Assembly: GCF_002778315.1 (NCBI RefSeq)
Contig: NZ_NESA01000001.1
Coordinates: forward strand, 434,001 to 498,000
From: Limnohabitans sp. JirII-31
Lineage (GTDB): Bacteria; Pseudomonadota; Gammaproteobacteria; Burkholderiales; Burkholderiaceae_C
DNA length: 64,000 nucleotides
Direction: 5' to 3'
A program made the translations under genes and the position numbers. Below are positions 8,035 to 16,325 of this stretch, one piece after another. The first letter of the stretch is position 1. Each line of letters opens with the position of its first letter. The notes beneath the pieces are model-generated. The model made no database searches and had not been told where the DNA came from. It worked only from the letters and a program-made list of their open reading frames with translations.

Positions 8035-9825
8035 TCAGGCAGTGGCGCGCGCGGTGGCGTGACGGGCCGCATTGGCGGCGTTTTTGAAGGCATCAAAGCC
8101 CACGCGTTGCAGCGCATCGGTGAAGGTTTCGCCCGCTGTGCGTTGGTCTTTGTAGACCTCCAGCACGGCTTCAATCACGTCCACCACTTCATCGGCGGCA
8201 AACGATGGGCCGACCACCTTGCCAGCCTTGGCTGCACCGCTGAGGGTGGAGCCGTCCGAGCCACCCAAGGTGACTTGGTACCACTCTTGGCCATCTTTGT
8301 CGACGCCCAAGATGCCAATGTGGCCGCTGTGGTGGTGGCCGCATGAGTTGATGCAGCCGCTGATGTGCAGGTCAATCTCGCCCAGGTCAAACAACTCGTC
8401 GAGGTCTTGGTAACGCTCTGTGATGGCGGCTGCAATGGGCAGCGAACGGGCGTTGGCTAACGCGCAGTAGTCGCCACCGGGGCAAGCAATCATGTCGCTG
8501 AGCAAGTGGATGTTGGGGCGGGCAAAGCCTGCCTTGCGCGCTTCGCGCCACAACTCGGGCAGCTGGTCGCAACCCACCCAAGGCAGCAGCAGGTTTTGGT
8601 CGTGCGTGACGCGCACTTCACCGGCGCTGTATTTGTCGGCCAAGTCTGCGGCCAGCTTGAGTTGGTCTGCCGTAGCGTCGCCAGGGGCTTGGCCCAAGCG
8701 CTTGAACGACAGGGTCACGGCGCGCATGTCCGGGTTTTTGTGGGCGGCCACATTGCGCTCGATCCAGCGACCAAATTCCACATCGTCTTCGGCGGCTGCT
8801 TTCAAGATGCGGGCAATGCGCGCTTCGGCGTCCGAGGCACTGCACTGTGTCAACACCGGTGCGACAAAGCAGGCGCTGACGCGGTCCAACTCGGCTTGGG
8901 GAATGGTGTGGTGCGCGCCGTTGGCCAAGATGCGCTGGTACTCGGCCTCCACCTCGTCAAAGTAACGCTGGCCTTCGGCTTTGACCAAAATTTTGATGCG
9001 GGCTTTGTAGATGTTGTCACGACGGCCCCAGCCGTTGTAGACACGCACCACGGCTTCGAGGTAGTTGATGATTTGGTTCCAGGGCAAGAAGGCACGAATT
9101 TCGGTGCCAATCACCGGCGTGCGGCCCATGCCGCCACCCACGAACACCTGAAAACCCACCTCGCCTTTGGCGTTGCGCAGCACGCGCAGGCCAATGTCGT
9201 GCCAAGCAATGGCAGCACGGTCTTCGATGGCGCCCGTGATGGCGATCTTGAACTTGCGTGGCAGGTAGGCGAACTCGGGGTGCAAGGTGCTCCATTGGCG
9301 CAGCACTTCGGCGTAAGGGCGTGGGTCCACCGCTTCGTCCACCGCAATGCCGGCGCGCTCGTCGCTGGTGATGTTGCGAATGCAGTTGCCGCTGGTTTGA
9401 ATGCCGTGCAGGTTGACGCTCGCCAAGAGCTCCATCACATCGGCACTTTTCTCCAGCGGAATCCAGTTGAACTGCACGTTCTGGCGGGTGGTGAAGTGGG
9501 CGTAGTGCGTGGTCAGCCTCGGGGCGGCAATGTGCCCAATCTTGTCTTGCGTGGCTTGTGCCTGAGCCAGCAGTTCAGGCGAGGGGGCGTCATAGTCGCG
9601 GGCGATGGTGGCCAGCACGCGCAACTGGGCGCTGTTGAGTTCACCGTATGGCACGGCCACGCGCAGCATGGGCGCGTAGCGCTGGATGTACCAGCCGTTT
9701 TGCAAACGCAGCGGGCGAAACTCGTCGTCGCCCAAGGTGCCGGCCAGGTTGCGGGTGAGTTGGTCGCGGTACTGCGCAGCGCGTGCTTGGACAAACTCTC
9801 GGTCAAATTCGGTGTATTGGTACAT
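8035..9825 (-). CDS. cysI: Sulfite reductase hemoprotein (nitrite/sulfite reductase family)
   Basis: A 596-residue siroheme/[4Fe-4S] reductase that makes sulfide from sulfite by a six-electron reduction. The duplicated ferrodoxin-like/siroheme halves are present and the cluster ligands are CPGGDYC and GCINSCGHH near residues 440-490. No cysJ flavoprotein is present in the operon; the nearby fdxA and ferredoxin-NADP reductase suggest ferredoxin as donor. The gene starts 9 bp after the TauE-family gene and is followed by DUF934. Confidence 0.95.
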   Translation of the reverse strand: MYQYTEFDREFVQARAAQYRDQLTRNLAGTLGDDEFRPLRLQNGWYIQRYAPMLRVAVPYGELNSAQLRVLATIARDYDAPSPELLAQAQATQDKIGHIAAPRLTTHYAHFTTRQNVQFNWIPLEKSADVMELLASVNLHGIQTSGNCIRNITSDERAGIAVDEAVDPRPYAEVLRQWSTLHPEFAYLPRKFKIAITGAIEDRAAIAWHDIGLRVLRNAKGEVGFQVFVGGGMGRTPVIGTEIRAFLPWNQIINYLEAVVRVYNGWGRRDNIYKARIKILVKAEGQRYFDEVEAEYQRILANGAHHTIPQAELDRVSACFVAPVLTQCSASDAEARIARILKAAAEDDVEFGRWIERNVAAHKNPDMRAVTLSFKRLGQAPGDATADQLKLAADLADKYSAGEVRVTHDQNLLLPWVGCDQLPELWREARKAGFARPNIHLLSDMIACPGGDYCALANARSLPIAAAITERYQDLDELFDLGEIDLHISGCINSCGHHHSGHIGILGVDKDGQEWYQVTLGGSDGSTLSGAAKAGKVVGPSFAADEVVDVIEAVLEVYKDQRTAGETFTDALQRVGFDAFKNAANAARHATARATA

Positions 9826-9834
9826 CTTGAAAAA

Positions 9835-10626
9835 TCAGGCTAAAACCAGTTTGCTGCCGGCCCAGGCCAGCAACACAGAAAGAATCGAACGGATCACGCG
9901 CTCGGGTGTTTTGTGCACCAGACGCGAACCGACCCAAATGCCGGGCAAAGAACCCGCCAGCAACAGCGACAGCAGCGACCAGTCCACAGACCCCAGTGAG
10001 GCGTGGCCCAAGCCTGCCATCAAGGTCAAAGGCACGGCGTAGGCAATGTCTGCCGCGATGATGCGCGACAGGGGCAGTTGCGGGTACAGGATCATCAGCA
10101 CCGTCACGCCAATGGCCCCAGCCCCCACCGAGGTGAGCGTGACCAAGGTGCCAATCACCGCACCAAACAACACGGGCAAGGCCCAGTGACGTGGCAGGGT
10201 GGCTTCAGACAAATTGAGTTCTGCAACGCTGGCGGGTGCCTGCTTGCCGCGAATGGCTTTGTAGAGCATGGCGCAGGCGGTCAACAGCAGCGCGACGCCG
10301 AGTGTAAAGGTCATCACATGTTGCACCGCTGGGTCAGACGGCCCCACGGTGTGTAACACCCACAAGGTCAAGCCCGACGCCGGCAAGCTGCCCGCGCACA
10401 GCGACAACACCACACGCCAAGGTACCAAGCGCTGACGCGCCATGCTGAGTGTTCCGCCCGCCTTGGTGAAAGCGGCAAACAGCAAGTCGGTGCCCACGGC
10501 CAGGTAAGGCTTGACGCCAAAGAAAAAGATCAGCAACGGTGTCATCAGCGAGCCGCCGCCCACCCCCGTCAAACCGACGATCACACCGACAAAAAAGCCA
10601 GCAAACACAAAGCCAAAATCTTGCAT
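9835..10626 (-). CDS. TauE/SafE family membrane transporter
   Basis: A 263-residue polytopic membrane protein with the TauE/SafE N-terminal signature (FFVGVIVGLTGVGGGSLMTP) and a duplicated second half (VTLTSVGAGAIGVTVLM). Family members export sulfite or sulfonates, and some in sulfur operons have been proposed as sulfate importers. As first gene of the sulfate-assimilation operon it probably moves sulfate or sulfite; direction cannot be decided from sequence. Confidence 0.88.
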   Translation of the reverse strand: MQDFGFVFAGFFVGVIVGLTGVGGGSLMTPLLIFFFGVKPYLAVGTDLLFAAFTKAGGTLSMARQRLVPWRVVLSLCAGSLPASGLTLWVLHTVGPSDPAVQHVMTFTLGVALLLTACAMLYKAIRGKQAPASVAELNLSEATLPRHWALPVLFGAVIGTLVTLTSVGAGAIGVTVLMILYPQLPLSRIIAADIAYAVPLTLMAGLGHASLGSVDWSLLSLLLAGSLPGIWVGSRLVHKTPERVIRSILSVLLAWAGSKLVLA

Positions 10627-10745
10627 GGCCGGGACTGTAATCGCCCCTTAGGTCAAATCAAACGATTTGTTTGTTGGGCATATATGCCTATGCGGCATAA
10701 AGGACTGGGCAAGGCGGTCGAACTCGTTAGGTTCAACGATGGGCC
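10627..10745. promoter_or_regulatory. Upstream region of the sulfur operon with two inverted repeats
   Basis: On the plus strand, CAAATC-AAAC-GATTTG (10654-10669) and TATGCC-N5-GGCATA (10683-10699) are perfect inverted repeats in the short region before the TauE-family gene. They are plausible sites for a LysR-type sulfur regulator (CysB/SsuR), but this is inferred from position only. No gene is visible here. Confidence 0.4.
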
Positions 10746-11117
10746 TCACTTTGAGATAGGTAAAAGTTTGATGTGAACTTTGCCTTTAGCCAGTGTGATC
10801 ATCGCTCCCTGGTTGATTTCATCCTTGGCTATTGAAAGCACGTTGATGATGAGAGGGGCAAGATGTTCCGCCTTTTGCCCTTCCATGCGAATGCGCAATA
10901 CGGATGGGCCGATGGCCTCTGACACCGCCAGATGGGCATGGAAGTCTGCGTCCAGAGTCACCACCATGCGCTGCTCCTTTTGCGCTAGGGCAATGATTGC
11001 GATGTCTTGCGCCTTGGACATGCCGCGTTCACTGACATGTTGAACGTCCCAGCCAATTTCACGTAAAAGAGTTGCTAAGGTTCGCGGCAAACCTTGATCA
11101 AGCAGAATTTTGATCAT
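10746..11117 (-). CDS. DUF5615 PIN-like toxin
   Basis: A 123-residue DUF5615 family protein, a PIN-like fold predicted to be an RNase toxin. The N-terminal KILLDQGLPRTLA contains the first acidic residue, and VVTLDADFHAHLA holds the central acidic pair of the family. Its ATG overlaps the stop of the DUF433 gene by 4 bp, the usual antitoxin-toxin arrangement. Nuclease activity is assumed from family. Confidence 0.85.
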   Translation of the reverse strand: MIKILLDQGLPRTLATLLREIGWDVQHVSERGMSKAQDIAIIALAQKEQRMVVTLDADFHAHLAVSEAIGPSVLRIRMEGQKAEHLAPLIINVLSIAKDEINQGAMITLAKGKVHIKLLPISK

Positions 11118-11344
11118 GCAACTTCGATAGGAATGACTCGGTCATCGAGGTTGCAGGCAGCAAAGTCCAATGCCTGAAGAATGTCATCGGCTTCGAGCTC
11201 TGGGTATTCACGGTGTAACTCGCTCCGGTCGGGGTACAAAGCCACGGCCTCAAGCACTCGTTTGACGGTCAAACGCATGCCTCGTATGCAGGGCTGCCCG
11301 TTGATGACTGCGGGGTTAACGGTGATGCGGTCAAAGCGATTCAT
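11114..11344 (-). CDS. DUF433 family antitoxin
   Basis: A 76-residue DUF433 protein with the family core ITVNPAVINGQPCIRGMR and the helical YPELEADDILQALDFA segment; these are small DNA-binding proteins. It is upstream of and overlaps the DUF5615 gene, forming a known type of VapBC-like toxin-antitoxin pair. It probably neutralises the toxin and represses the operon. Confidence 0.85.
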   Translation of the reverse strand: MNRFDRITVNPAVINGQPCIRGMRLTVKRVLEAVALYPDRSELHREYPELEADDILQALDFAACNLDDRVIPIEVA

Positions 11345-11403
11345 GTTCTGATCTTTCTTGTAAAAATTACCGAGTGATCACGCAAGCCAATATGAATTAT
11401 GAC

Positions 11404-12531
11404 CTAGCCGCAAAGTTCGCCCGGCTGGTAAATCACACACACCGGCCCCCCGCCCGCAGGCCCTTGGTGTTCTGCACCGCCTGATACGTAAAGTGCGGTT
11501 TGCCCGGTCAGGCTGGCCAGCACACCGCCCACGGCGGCCCGCGCATGGCGGGTGGCGTTGATGTCAGAGTCGTCGAGCATGGTGTGACGCGTGCCGCGAA
11601 TTTTGCCGCTGGGTGCAGCTTCGGCTTTGGCCAGCAGGTTGACCAGTTGCGTGGGTTCGGCCCCCGTGGTGTCAGACGTGTTCAGCAAACCGCAGGCGTG
11701 CAGCATCTGAGTCACCGAGCGAGCGTCGATGGCGTCTTGCATCACGGTGTGGGCGATGGCCAAGTTGGATTGGCCCGCGCGTGACATGCCCAGCACCACC
11801 ACCACGTTGTTCTCCAGCTCAATGCCCGAAGAGGCCGAGGCCGTGGACGAATACAGCGACATGTCGCGCATCACGGCTTCGTCGCTGAGTTGTGTTGGCG
11901 TGATCTCACCCAGGGCCAGCGCAACGCCCAGGGCCGAGGCCGCGCGTGAATAGCCCATCGACTCGTAGGTGTCATGGGTGACCGTGTCGTGGCCTTGTTG
12001 TTGTGCGGCGCGAATTTTGTCCATGGTCAACAGGGGGCATTTGATTTGCACAAAGTGCACATCGGCTGCTTGTTCAATCTGCGCTTCTTGCATGGCGGCT
12101 TTGACCGCTTGCGCGGTGGCCTGGATTTGGGCCATGCGCCCCATCTCCCATGGTGCAAAGTCACGGGTTTGGGCCACGCCCACCACCAAGCGGGGGGTGG
12201 GTGAGGGCGCTTGTGCGCCCACCCATTGGCGTGAGAAAACAGTGAAGTGCGGCGACAGCACGCCTTCGGTGCCGCCAGACATCACCAAGGCCACGCGCTG
12301 GTGGGCTTCTTCAGGACTGCACCCCAGATGTGGTGCCAGCCAATGGCACCAAGCCATGCTGGCAAAGTCGCGCGTGTGGTCGTTGACGCAGCCGTTGCCT
12401 TCGGTCTTGCCCATCACCGCGACGATGTGGCGCGGGTCCAGCAAGCCCTGGTCAACCAATTGCTGCACGCCCGACAGATCGGACGGGCCTTGGCACAGCA
12501 CGCGCTGCACAGTGACGATTTGTTGTGGCAT
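11404..12531 (-). CDS. Ring-opening amidohydrolase (cyanuric acid hydrolase/barbiturase family)
   Basis: A 375-residue member of the AtzD/TrzD-barbiturase family, which opens cyanuric acid or barbituric acid rings with Ser-Lys pairs in three similar domains. Conserved serine motifs are seen in order: SGGTEGVLSPH (domain 1), SSTASASSGIELENN (domain 2) and VSGGAEHQGPAGGG (domain 3). The start at 12531 (MPQQIV) has a good ribosome-binding site (GGAG); an upstream TTG at 12552 is less likely. It follows the LysR gene by 17 bp on the same strand. Cyanuric acid and barbituric acid cannot be told apart here; the neighbouring amidases fit either. Confidence 0.88.
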   Translation of the reverse strand: MPQQIVTVQRVLCQGPSDLSGVQQLVDQGLLDPRHIVAVMGKTEGNGCVNDHTRDFASMAWCHWLAPHLGCSPEEAHQRVALVMSGGTEGVLSPHFTVFSRQWVGAQAPSPTPRLVVGVAQTRDFAPWEMGRMAQIQATAQAVKAAMQEAQIEQAADVHFVQIKCPLLTMDKIRAAQQQGHDTVTHDTYESMGYSRAASALGVALALGEITPTQLSDEAVMRDMSLYSSTASASSGIELENNVVVVLGMSRAGQSNLAIAHTVMQDAIDARSVTQMLHACGLLNTSDTTGAEPTQLVNLLAKAEAAPSGKIRGTRHTMLDDSDINATRHARAAVGGVLASLTGQTALYVSGGAEHQGPAGGGPVCVIYQPGELCG

Positions 12532-12548
12532 GTGAGGTTTCTCCGATA

Positions 12549-13460
12549 TCAAGCTTTGTGTATATGGGCTCTGGGTTTTTGCAGCTGTTTCTGCAAGGCT
12601 TCGACCCAGACGTTGGTGATGACTTCGAGTTGCCGCCCGCGCAAACGCGCCAGCACCAGCTCGCCACTGGGAAAACCACGTTCTGCAATGTCGCGCACGG
12701 CCAACTGGCCGCCTTCGTCTTGCGAGCCGATTTCGAACTGAAAGCTCACCATCTGGTTGTGGTGCAAGCAGCCACGCAAAAATTCAAAGCTGTTGCTGGT
12801 GATGACGGGTGCCAGCGTCAAGCTGCTGCGCTTGAGGTAGCGCTGCAACAGGCGTCTAGCACCAAAATCCGCGTCGGGTAGGACCACGGGGTAATTGAAG
12901 GCATCGCGCAGACGCACTTCGCGTTGACTGGCCAAGGGATGGCTGCGGTGCAGCATCAGCTTCAAGGGCTGGGGCAACACCAGCAGACGTTCGATGTCTG
13001 CTTCATCGGGCAGGTTCAACACCAAGGCCAAATCGGCTTGGTAGTTGCGTAAGGCGTTGAGGGCTTGCACATGGTCCAACACCAGCACATGGAATTCGAC
13101 CATGGGATGGGTCTGTTGAAACAAAGCAATGGCACGCGGCAAAAAGCTCACCGCCACGCCTTGGCTGACCAACAAGCGAATCTGCCCCCGTCGAAGCCCC
13201 TTGAGTTCTTCAATGTGCGAACGGGTTTGGTCCAAAGCCGATCGGTGGCTGCGGATGTAGTTGATGAACAGCTCGCCCGCAGCGGTGAGCCGCATGCCGT
13301 GCGGCAGTCTCTCGAAGATGGGGGTGCCCAGCTCTTCTTCAAAGTCGAGCAAGCGCCGGTTCACGCTGGAGGCCACCACATGCAAACGTTCGGCCGCTTG
13401 CCGGATCGAGCCAGCACGGGCAATCTCGTCGATGTAGTTCAAAAAGCGCAAGTGGTTCAT
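12549..13460 (-). CDS. LysR-family transcriptional regulator
   Basis: A 303-residue LysR-type activator: the N-terminal winged helix (YIDEIARAGSIRQAAERLHV) is followed by a periplasmic-binding-like effector domain. ATG 13460 was chosen as the usual LysR N-terminus; an in-frame ATG at 13490 is possible and neither has a clear ribosome-binding site. It is cotranscribed with the ring-opening hydrolase and lies divergent to the amidase/importer operon, so it probably senses the heterocycle or a breakdown product and controls both. Confidence 0.92.
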   Translation of the reverse strand: MNHLRFLNYIDEIARAGSIRQAAERLHVVASSVNRRLLDFEEELGTPIFERLPHGMRLTAAGELFINYIRSHRSALDQTRSHIEELKGLRRGQIRLLVSQGVAVSFLPRAIALFQQTHPMVEFHVLVLDHVQALNALRNYQADLALVLNLPDEADIERLLVLPQPLKLMLHRSHPLASQREVRLRDAFNYPVVLPDADFGARRLLQRYLKRSSLTLAPVITSNSFEFLRGCLHHNQMVSFQFEIGSQDEGGQLAVRDIAERGFPSGELVLARLRGRQLEVITNVWVEALQKQLQKPRAHIHKA

Positions 13461-13531
13461 GGCAGGTGTGGGCTTGGGTTGTTGTGTCATGCAATAACAA
13501 GGCCATGTGCGTTGCTTTTTAAGCACCGGGT

Positions 13532-13580
13532 AAGACGTTAAAAAACATTTATAGGCAACGTCTTCTGGCACGTCACGTGC
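13532..13580. promoter_or_regulatory. Inverted repeats in the divergent LysR-controlled promoter region
   Basis: AAGACGTT (13532-13539) and AACGTCTT (13557-13564) form a perfect 8-bp inverted repeat with arm centres 25 bp apart. A second palindrome, GCACGT-C-ACGTGC, is at 13568-13580. They sit between the regulator and the divergent amidase gene and are candidate LysR sites. Binding is inferred. Confidence 0.45.
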
Positions 13581-13593
13581 GTACACACAGGGC

Positions 13594-14451
13594 ATGAAAC
13601 GCACCAACGCCTCCACAACCCAGGCCTCGCCGCCCAGTGCCAGCACCTCCTATGGACCCTCCGCCTTGCATCGGTGGGATGTCAACGCCGAGCGCGTCAG
13701 CTTTGTTCGTCCACAGCTGCGCGCTAAAAGCGTGCGCTTAGACGCACAGCCACAGTGCATTGAGATCGATGTGGTGCGAACCGTGTTGATCGTGGTGGAC
13801 ATGCAAAACGACTTTTGCCATCCCAAAGGTTGGTTTGGTCAAAGGGGCTTGAGCCTGAAAGCGCTGCATCGCCCGGTGGCCCCGCTCAACGCGCTGCTGG
13901 GGCCGTGGCGCGAAGCAGGCGGCAAGGTGTTGTGGCTGAACTGGGGCGTACGCCCCGACCGCCTGAACCTCGGCCCCACCATGCAGTTCAAAGCCAAGCG
14001 CACACCAGACGGTGTGGGCTATGCCGAACATTCACCCGAAGACCATGGGCCTTCGTTGGTGCCCGGCACCTGGGGGGCCGCAGTGATTGATGCCTTGCCC
14101 GTGTTGCCCGAAGACATGGTGGTGTTCAAACACCGCTTGTCGGGGTTTTGGGATTCCGAACTCGACAGCGTGCTGCGCTTGCAAGGGGCCACCACCTTGC
14201 TGTTTGCTGGCGTCAACACCGACCGCTGTGTGTTCTCGACCTTGCAAGACGCCAATTTTTTGGGCTACGACTGCGTGTTGCTCGAAGACGTGTGCAGCAC
14301 CGTCTCGCCCAGCTATGTGAGCCGCGCCATTCTTTACGTGGTCCAACAGCTGCATGGCTTTGTCTCCAATACCACCACCTTGCTGGAAGGGTTGGCCAAG
14401 CTCAAGCCTTCTTCTGCCTCGGCCAAATCTAAACGCCGTAAATCTGTCTGA
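13594..14451 (+). CDS. Isochorismatase-family cysteine hydrolase (biuret-hydrolase-like)
   Basis: A 285-residue cysteine hydrolase of the isochorismatase/N-carbamoylsarcosine amidase fold. The catalytic Asp is in VLIVVDMQNDFCHP (near residue 70), the Lys in VVFKHRLSGFW and the nucleophile in GVNTDRCVFSTLQDA. Next to a cyanuric-acid-hydrolase family gene, biuret or a related ureide is a plausible substrate, since biuret hydrolases are of this family; ureidomalonate or another amide is also possible. About 60 N-terminal residues precede the usual fold. It is first in the importer operon. Confidence 0.82.
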   Translation: MKRTNASTTQASPPSASTSYGPSALHRWDVNAERVSFVRPQLRAKSVRLDAQPQCIEIDVVRTVLIVVDMQNDFCHPKGWFGQRGLSLKALHRPVAPLNALLGPWREAGGKVLWLNWGVRPDRLNLGPTMQFKAKRTPDGVGYAEHSPEDHGPSLVPGTWGAAVIDALPVLPEDMVVFKHRLSGFWDSELDSVLRLQGATTLLFAGVNTDRCVFSTLQDANFLGYDCVLLEDVCSTVSPSYVSRAILYVVQQLHGFVSNTTTLLEGLAKLKPSSASAKSKRRKSV

Positions 14452-14474
14452 CTTTTAACCTGAAGGAGTTGTTG

Positions 14475-15515
14475 ATGACTTTGACTTTCAAACCCAAATT
14501 GGCCACCGTGCTGTCGGGCCTGCTGGCTGTGATGGCCCTGAGCGTGACGCCTGCGGCCTTGGCGCAAACCAAAATTAAGATGGTGCTCAACTGGAAGTAC
14601 CAAGGCCCACAAGCCTGGTTTTTTTTGGCGCAAGACAAAGGCTATTTCAAAGCCGAAGGTTTGGATGTGGAGATCGACCAAGGCGAGGGCTCGTCTGCGC
14701 CAGTGGCCAAGATCGCTGCCGGTGCCTACAACGCAGGCTTTGGCGACATGAATGCTTTGATCGACTTTGCTGCCAAGCGTCCCGCCGAAGCCCCAGTGGC
14801 CGTTTACATGATTTACAACACGCCGCCTTTCACCATCGCGGTCAAAAAAGACAGCCCCATCAAAACGCCGAAAGACTTTGAGGGCAAGAACATTGGTGGT
14901 CCTGCCAACGACGGCGCTTTGAAGTTGTTCCCCGCCTTGGCCAAAGCCGCTAAGTTTGATGCGAGCAAAGTCACCATTTCCAACATGGCGCCCAACCTGC
15001 GCGAACAAATGCTGGTGCGTGGTCAGGTAGACGGTATTTTTGGCTACATCAACACCATTTGGTTCAGTGCCAAGTTGGTCGGCTTAGACCCCGACAAAGA
15101 CCTGCGCTTCATCAACTACGGCAACCACGGCATTGACCTGTACTCCAACGCGATTCTGTTCTCTCGCGGTTTTGTGCGCGACAACCCCAAGGCCGTGCAA
15201 GGCTTTGTCAAAGCGCTCAACCGCGCCATCAAAGAGGTGGTGGCCAACCCTGAAGCGGGCATGGATGCGCTGATGGCCCGTGAGCCTTTGCTCAAGCGTG
15301 ATCTAGAGAAAGAACGTTTGATGGCCACCATCAAAGAAGAGATGAACCACCCCGAGATCGCACGCATCGGCTTGGGTGACATCGACACCGAGCGCATGAA
15401 GCGTTCGATTGGCGTGGTGGTCGAGGCCAACCAACTGCCCCGCACGCCCACGGTGGAAGAGGTGTTTGACCGCCGCTACCTGCCAGCACGTGCTGACTTG
15501 ATCAGCAAATTCTGA
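14475..15515 (+). CDS. ABC importer substrate-binding protein (NMT1/THI5-like)
   Basis: A 346-residue periplasmic binding protein with a signal peptide ending near PAALAQ. The start KMVLNWKYQGPQAWFFLAQ and GYFKAEGLDVEID are typical of the NMT1/TauA/ThiY group. Start ATG 14475 is preferred over two upstream TTG codons because AAGGAG (14463-14468) is correctly spaced from it. With the ATPase and permease downstream it should deliver the cluster's substrate, probably a nitrogen heterocycle or ureide (inference). Confidence 0.92.
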   Translation: MTLTFKPKLATVLSGLLAVMALSVTPAALAQTKIKMVLNWKYQGPQAWFFLAQDKGYFKAEGLDVEIDQGEGSSAPVAKIAAGAYNAGFGDMNALIDFAAKRPAEAPVAVYMIYNTPPFTIAVKKDSPIKTPKDFEGKNIGGPANDGALKLFPALAKAAKFDASKVTISNMAPNLREQMLVRGQVDGIFGYINTIWFSAKLVGLDPDKDLRFINYGNHGIDLYSNAILFSRGFVRDNPKAVQGFVKALNRAIKEVVANPEAGMDALMAREPLLKRDLEKERLMATIKEEMNHPEIARIGLGDIDTERMKRSIGVVVEANQLPRTPTVEEVFDRRYLPARADLISKF

Positions 15516-15524
15516 AAGCACGCG

Positions 15525-16316
15525 ATGGATTTGCAACTCAAGAACAAGGTGACCGTGATCACCGGGCCCGCCAAGGGCATGGGCCGTGCCATCAGTTTGG
15601 CGTTTGCCAAAGAGGGCGCACAGCTGGTCTTGGCGGGGCGAGACCTCGCCGCCATCGAGCCCGTGGCACAAGAGGCCCGTGCGCTCGGTGTGGCCGTGCA
15701 CGTGGAGCCCTGCGACATGACCGACTCCGCGCAAACCGAAGCCTTGGCCCAACAGACCTTGGCTGCGTTGGGTCGCATCGACATCTTGGTCAACGTGGCC
15801 GGTGGCTCAGGGCCCATTGGCAAGACCGGTTGGGAAACCAGCACCGATGAGTTCAACCAAATTGTGGCGCTCAACATGACCGGCTGCTTCAACACCATGC
15901 ACGCGGTGTTGCCCAGCATGGTGGCGCAGCGCTACGGCAAAGTGGTCAATGTGGGCGGCACCTTTGGCATGCGAGGGCGCGCTGGTCGCATGGCCTATTC
16001 GGCCTCGAAGTGGGGCTTGCGTGGCATCACCAAAAGCTTTGCGCTGGAAGCTGGGCCGCACAACATCAACGTCAACTGCGTGGCGCCCGGCATGGTGGAT
16101 GGCCCGCGTTTTCGCGACAAGGTGTGCGCCAACATGGCCGACAAACTGGGCATCAGCCTGGAAGAGGCCATGACGCGCCATGCCGCTGACTACGCCATGA
16201 AGCGTGTGTCGACCGACGAAGACATTGCGCATGCGTGTCTGTTTTTAGCCAGTGACTTGGCCCGTCAGATCACCGGCGTGGACTTGCCGGTCGATGGCGG
16301 CTGGGCCATGTTGTGA
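15525..16316 (+). CDS. Short-chain dehydrogenase/reductase
   Basis: A 263-residue SDR. The cofactor motif is degenerate (TGPAKGMGRA instead of TGxxxGxG), the NVAGG motif is present, and the active site reads YSASKWGLRG. The C-terminal ITGVDLPVDGGWA is typical. It starts 9 bp after the binding-protein gene, so belongs to the same operon; it may reduce or oxidise a ring or an intermediate. Substrate unknown. Confidence 0.9.
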   Translation: MDLQLKNKVTVITGPAKGMGRAISLAFAKEGAQLVLAGRDLAAIEPVAQEARALGVAVHVEPCDMTDSAQTEALAQQTLAALGRIDILVNVAGGSGPIGKTGWETSTDEFNQIVALNMTGCFNTMHAVLPSMVAQRYGKVVNVGGTFGMRGRAGRMAYSASKWGLRGITKSFALEAGPHNINVNCVAPGMVDGPRFRDKVCANMADKLGISLEEAMTRHAADYAMKRVSTDEDIAHACLFLASDLARQITGVDLPVDGGWAML

Positions 16317-16325
16317 GGAGATGCC

